Below are positions 59,574 to 64,000 of a stretch of DNA of 64,000 nt, in pieces. How positions within the stretch are numbered: position 1 is the first letter of the stretch; each line of letters starts with the position of its first letter. The DNA is taken from positions 806,001 to 870,000 of the forward strand of contig WFMF01000027.1 of NCBI GenBank assembly GCA_011033025.1. The letters are read 5' to 3'. The translations under genes were made by a program, and so were the position numbers. This DNA is from Beroe forskalii. Lineage: Eukaryota > Ctenophora > Nuda > Beroida > Beroidae. The notes below the pieces were generated by a model that ran no database searches, was not told the DNA's origin, and saw only the letters and a program-made list of their open reading frames with translations.

Positions 59574-62500
59574 ATGGCTGGTGAACTACCTCGAAGAATA
59601 ATAAAGGAAATGAGGGGGAAACCCTTAGAGTGTAGCAAAATAGAAATGAAATGGAAGGGGAAGACAGTGACTTCAAGTTAAGTCGACCTAAATCACATCT
59701 GGACTAGAAAAAGGAAATTTTTGTTTAGAGCTCTCATCACTTTTTTCACGCATTAACTGATTTGTATAAGGGGCCATCCAGAAATTAGATCACCATTTGG
59801 GTTTGTAGGTACTATGCATGTGTTGAGGAAGTATGTAAGTATAGGTTTGCAGACATAGGTTTGTAGAATGATGAGCTCATATCATAATGAGGGGTACTGT
59901 ACTAATATCTTGAAAATTTCCAAAAATGTGAAATTCCATCAGGTACATTTTATTCTACCCGTAGTGCAAATATTTCAAATGCGAACTGAATTGCAATACC
60001 TTGAAACGGATTTACTATTATACCACCTTGGCAGCTTTATCACCTTGACACAGCTTTACCACCTTGACACGACTAGTTTACTTTCTTGGCTTCTGGCGTT
60101 GCTCAATAACTAACGTGGTGCCGTCTTGAAATCGCCTTACTACCTTGATGTCACTTTACTAGCTTGACACCGTTTCACTACACAATACTATTTGTCAAAT
60201 TCTTTACTCTCTGACGTCGCTTTGCTACGGTCTGACACCGCCTTATTACCTTGACACTGACTCACTTACTTGACACCGCTTTTAAGTTAACTGCCCTTAT
60301 TTAAGTTAACTGCCCTGATACCACCGAAGTACCACCTCACTACCTTGACCGTTTAGCTTATCTATCGTGACACTGCCTTACTAACTTACTACCTTGGCAC
60401 CTCTGCACTACTATCACAACGCCTTAATTCCTTGACAATGACTTACAACATACGTAATTAGAAATCGTTCACATATTACGTAATCACCTAGGGGAGGGGG
60501 TTTCCGAATGATTACGTTACATGTTATTGTAACAAATACAACTACTGTAAACTTGATTACGAGGGATAGGGGAGGGGGGGTTAAAATCGGCCAAAAATTG
60601 AGCACGTAATATGTGAACGATCCCTAATAAAAGTTAAAACCACTTAACTACGTTAACACCAAAAGTCCATTTCTATTCCAAAAAAATCCTCACACAAATT
60701 AAATAGAATGCTCTTTTGATTAATTCAATTCAAATGAATTATATTTCACAAAATAATGATGTTTTTCCCTCAATTTTCACTCGTAATAAAACGAAAATAC
60801 CGCCTAAAGTCCCGGCAAAACAAGTCATCCCGGCTGGGACCCCGATTTGTCAAAAAGAAGTAATTTTTTGGTGGCTTTTGTCCTGATTACCCTTCCAATT
60901 CTCTGGTTTTGATGTAATTTAATATTGGTCACTCTCAGGAAACGTGTCGTCTGCAAACTGAGAGAATCGACGGAATAACTGCCAACCCTACTGAAGACAA
61001 CGCCCGACACTTCAGAATAACTATTGACGGTCCAAAAGATGTGAGTACTTGTTTATTCAGACTTTCTGATTGTTAATTAAATTTGGAAAGTATGAAGAAA
61101 TATTTGAATATTTGTATCTTTTTCAGTTGCTGCGATGCATTATTCCTGAGACTCAGTCTCTTTTTATCAATGACATTCTAAATTTCTGATTATTCCCGAG
61201 TTGACACTTTCTTCATTTTGGCCTATAAGGAAGCATGGGATACGGGAGTGTCTTAGACATTAATTTAGTTATATCTTTAGTTATACCTTTACAAGTAGTC
61301 ACTAGTTATCTGTAACTACTCAAGATAATTCGCTGCTGACTAATATACTAGTATATTATTCAGCAGCGAATTATCTTGAGTTATCTGTAGTATATTAGTC
61401 AGCAGCGAATTTAAGGTATTATCTTGATTCCCTGCAGTCACCCTATTATCTTGAGTTCCTGCAGTCACCCTATTATCTTGAGTCCCTGCAGTCACCGTAC
61501 GCCAATGGAGTGTTTAACTTGGAGCTCTTTCTGCCGGAGGAGTACCCAATGGCTGCCCCCAAAGTGAGGATGCTCACCAAGATCTACCATCCTAACATTG
61601 ACAAGCTGGGGAGGATCTGCCTGGACATTCTCAAAGGTACCACAAACATGTCCCAAACATGTCACACAATGTCCCAAACCTGTCATGTGATATGTCTATT
61701 ATGTCACACTATGTCTCCTGTGACATGTCTATTATGTCACACCATGTCTCATGTGACATGTCTATTATGTCACACCATGTCTCATGTGACATGTCTATTA
61801 TGTCCTGTCTCATGTGTCTCATGACATGTCAATTTGGTAATCACACCATGACATCTCATATGACATGTCTTATGACATCAATTTATGTCACAATGAATGT
61901 CTCATATGTAACATCTCATATGTCATGCTCTCATTATATTATGTCACACCATGTCTCATGTGACATGTCTATTATGTCACACCATGTCTCATGTGACATG
62001 TCTATTATGTCACACCATGTCTCATGTGACATGTCTATTATGTCACAGCAGCGAAGTCTCGGGCGAAGAAAGTATGGATTACACTTCCTTAACCGTCACT
62101 GGCCTGTTTACTTGAATCTTTCAGAAGTAAAACCTTCGAAATAAACAAAACAAAAAAATGTCTCTTTTCAGACAAGTGGAGCCCAGCTTTGCAGATTCGC
62201 ACAGTTCTTCTGAGCATACAAGCCTTGTTGAGTGCCCCCAACCCTCTAGATCCCCTAGCTAATGACGTGGCAGAACATTGGAAGGATAATGAATCAGGAG
62301 CTATTGAGAAGGGTGAGTTCAAAATCATCGCATTAAGTCACATTCACTCCTAATATTACCTTAAATCAATAAGAATAAATGCTGTTTAAACATAACTACA
62401 ATGTTTTATGTTGTAACAATTTAAGCTATTTACACCAATTAGTATTTGCACATTGGTGATTTAAGTATCCGAAATATTTATCAGGAATTTTTGCGAGTGA

Positions 62501-63393
62501 AACTCACTGCTTCTTATGGCTATTTTAATAGCCGATCTCAGAGATAAGGCTGATGTGACAGCAGTTGACCTACTTAACTGTAATGCGCGCCGTTATCTTT
62601 TGAGACATGCTCGCGCAAAACTTTAATTAATGCGCGCGACGAAAATTTTAATGTACGAGATTTCCGATCGTGTCCTGATTTTGTCATACCTCAATGGCCT
62701 TTATTAAGTCGGCTTTTTTCAACCGGCCACATTTAAAATTTTCGAGCGTTTGACAGATCGATGATTTTACACTCTGGAATAACCAATATTAAAACCATGA
62801 ACCCAAACCATTACTACTCTTTACTGGATGTATTGCTTCAAAAGAAACATTTCCTTTATGTCGGTCTAATTTCTTGATTTAGATCATTATCTGTGTAAAT
62901 TAAATATACACTATATAAGCCAAGTTTAATTTTACCTAAATTGATTGCACTTTCATTTGACCGGCCGAACTTTAACCTCCTTTTTTCAGTTTCACTGACC
63001 CTAATAGGCCAAATCTCAAAGTCTTTTTTGTCCTTAAGGTTAAACAGCTCGACGAGCTGATCATACTTGTTCGTCAATTGGAAGAAAAATTACAAAGTTG
63101 TGGCCATTCGGAGCGTGAAAATGGTAATTTAGTAAAAAAGAAAATTTCAGTGAAAAGAAAATCTTTGTCCTAAATGTGGCCATTCTGATACAAGAATAAA
63201 TTACCAGAAACTAAAACTGCCGGAGAGGAAATAAAGAGGCCGTAAAAACAGCCAGAAGAACGCGCCTCCGGTAGGTATTATTGCAGCCCATTTCAGGCAA
63301 CACAAATCCTGTTTTGTATTCTATTTGCAACTCATTTCAGCTCGTGAGTGGGTAAGGAAGTACGCGATGGCAAAGGATGCCGCCTGCAGATAG
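59574..63393 (+). CDS. UBE2N: Ubiquitin-conjugating enzyme E2 N (Ubc13), five exons
   Basis: UBE2N builds Lys63-linked ubiquitin chains with a UEV partner (Mms2/Uev1) in DNA-damage tolerance and signalling. Exons: 59,574-59,606, 60,939-61,040, 61,492-61,636, 62,172-62,312, 63,341-63,393 (TAG 63,391). Together 157 codons, against 152 in human. Visible are [11 protein letters not shown], the HPN motif (residues 78-80), the active-site Cys88 in GRICLDILK, the MAAP loop that faces RING partners, [17 protein letters not shown], and a short C-terminal tail (AKDAACR) longer than the human one. Acceptors are all AG and donors of exons 2-4 are GT. The exon 1 donor reads GAAATG, where the mirror copy has GTAATG, so normal splicing of exon 1 is doubtful in this copy. 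Intron 3 holds a 33-bp minisatellite. Confidence 0.92.
59764..60440. repeat. Intron 1 repeats: AGGGGCCATCC end fragment and CTACCTTGACACCG array
   Basis: 59,771-59,800 is a lone AGGGGCCATCCAGAAATTAG terminus (mirror at 2,980-3,010). 60,000-60,440 is the mirror of the degenerate 20-bp array at 2,395-2,900. The 81-codon open frame 59,868-60,113 falls in these repeats. Confidence 0.6.
60458..60627. mobile_element. MITE with ATCGTTCACATATTACGTAATCA ends, right-arm copy
   Basis: Mirror of 692-855, inside UBE2N intron 1. The ends are TTAGAAATCGTTCACAT and ATGTGAACGATCCCTAA. Shared by both arms. Confidence 0.7.
61319..61380. repeat. 62-bp palindrome in UBE2N intron 2
   Basis: CTCAAGATAATTCGCTGCTG and its complement around TACTAGTA, with two mismatches. 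The left arm lacks it, continuing directly from CTAGTTATCTGTA to GTATATTAGTCAGCAGC at its own end (1-40). It looks like a local inverted duplication of the adjacent word. Confidence 0.8.
61430..61491 (+). promoter_or_regulatory. Triplicated splice acceptor of UBE2N exon 3 (27-bp repeat)
   Basis: Three copies of ...CTGCAG|TCACC end at 61,437, 61,464 and 61,491, spaced exactly 27 bp. The last gives the conserved protein. Use of the first or second would add 18 or 9 residues in frame without a stop (units SPYYLEFLQ and SPYYLESLQ) just before SPYANG. Confidence 0.7.
61690..62050. repeat. 33-bp minisatellite in UBE2N intron 3
   Basis: Units of TGTCTATTATGTCACACC plus ATGTCTCATGTGACA, period 33, in two blocks (61,693-61,810 and 61,930-62,048) separated by diverged copies. 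Because 33 is a multiple of three it produces a 161-codon open frame (61,659-62,144) and a retained-intron extension of exon 3; both are artefacts. Confidence 0.9.
62313..63340. other. UBE2N intron 4
   Basis: Noncoding between donor GTGAGT (62,313) and acceptor TTTCAG (63,340). AT-rich with a few CG-rich words (62,585-62,645). I see no other feature. Confidence 0.6.
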
Positions 63394-64000
63394 ACGCTTG
63401 CTCGTAGTGGCTAGCTGCCCCTCGGGGTAGCTACGAGAGTACTTCGTGCTTCATTTACACCACCTCAACCTTTCAAATGAATTCCAAAGGAGTGTTTTGC
63501 GAGGCGTCGTGTATCCCAACTTACGTGTTGAAAATTTATTTTTTGCGCGTTTCTGTGCTTCATTAACACCAACTCCACACCAATATAGACAAGGCCCGCT
63601 AAACCAGAGGGAGGGCATTTTAAAAAACTTAGGGGGATATCTTGCTGTTTCTTGTCAGGTGGTCAGGCAACGCCTGACAAGTTGGTTCCAGATGTGTGTT
63701 AAGCTGCGTGTTAAGGGGTACATTTCGAAGTGGTGACCAAAGACCGTATCGATATACAGGATTGCTAAAACCAGGAAGGGCTGTACATTGTAATCATACG
63801 TAATAATTAATAAAGTCAACTGAAACCAACACCATATAGTCCTAAGGTTTGGAAAATGTCTTGCTAAACACGTATTGAATGGTAAACCCCTGTTCGTGTT
63901 GCGCAGCGCGCGTACGCTCACCTATGCAGGCAGCGGGCATAGGAAGAAAATGCCCTCCCTCGGGTTTTACGGTCCTTGTCGGTTGTCCAATTTCCATAGT
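63394..64000. other. UBE2N downstream flank
   Basis: Contains the hairpin TTGTCAGGTGG.../...CGCCTGACAA at 63,652-63,680, related to the micro-MITEs, and a diverged piece of the TGCTAAACACGT...CTATGCAGG family at 63,863-63,945. No clear polyadenylation signal within the first 350 bp that I would insist on; AATTAATAAAG at 63,807 is a weak candidate. No further gene. Confidence 0.5.

Noticed and set aside
61659-62144. 161-codon ORF rich in Met, Ser and Cys next to UBE2N exon 3
   Set aside because: A 33-bp minisatellite inside an intron with good splice sites on both sides.

Overview
This is gene-poor, repeat-saturated nuclear DNA from an animal, most likely an invertebrate. The basis is one clearly intron-containing animal gene (UBE2N/Ubc13, five exons with consensus splice sites), intron-bearing NACA fragments, and many eukaryotic transposon families (hAT-, MULE-, Harbinger- and TTAA-type DNA elements, a Helitron, LINE ORF1 units). 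I see no prokaryotic operons, CRISPR array, rRNA or intact tRNA. I cannot name the species.

The main structure is a giant imperfect palindrome. Positions 1-20,950 reappear, inverted and in colinear order, at about 61,410-41,380. Landmarks on both arms include UBE2N exon 2 (257-358 and 60,939-61,040), UBE2N exon 1 (4,245-4,277 and 59,574-59,606), a LINE ORF1 relic (7,890-8,780 and 52,440-53,483), a NACA-like pseudogene (15,563-16,442 and 46,253-47,212) and an unrecognised two-exon gene family (17.6-19.8 kb and 42.9-43.3 kb). The arms differ by a few percent in sequence and by at least ten transposon insertions. For many of these the other arm still holds the empty site, so target-site duplications can be read directly. 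The arms are either a real inverted duplication or two haplotypes joined head to head by an assembler. The sequence alone cannot decide.

Layout. 1-4,277: partial second UBE2N copy, its first intron swollen by insertions. 4,724-6,900: a TTAA-flanked element with a 32-bp minisatellite. 6,905-10,640: LINE ORF1 relic and nested small transposons. 10,668-14,975: nested inverted-repeat element. 15.5-20.9 kb: NACA relic and a tandemly duplicated gene fragment. 20.9-26.4 kb: spacer with 15-bp and 45-bp coding-like VNTRs. 26,430-32,633: a 6.2-kb foldback element with a 9-bp target duplication. 32.6-35.9 kb: duplicated unit with Harbinger transposase relics. 36.3-38.6 kb: second 45-bp VNTR and a broken MULE transposase. 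38.6-41.4 kb: noncoding. 41.4-59.1 kb: right arm, loaded with insertions (Helitron, hAT-like and MULE-like elements, two copies of a GGGGG-ended family, one carrying an ORF1-only retroelement). 59,574-63,393: complete UBE2N gene.

The only gene that looks functional is the right-arm UBE2N, and its first splice donor is mutated (GA instead of GT) while the left copy keeps GT. The only intact transposon ORF is the 320-residue ORF1 at 55,172-56,134. Everything else is mobile DNA or decayed gene fragments. The most notable observations are micro-MITEs of 40-97 bp with 8-bp target duplications, foldback elements whose arms are built of short tandem repeats, and ORF1-only LINE-like units.
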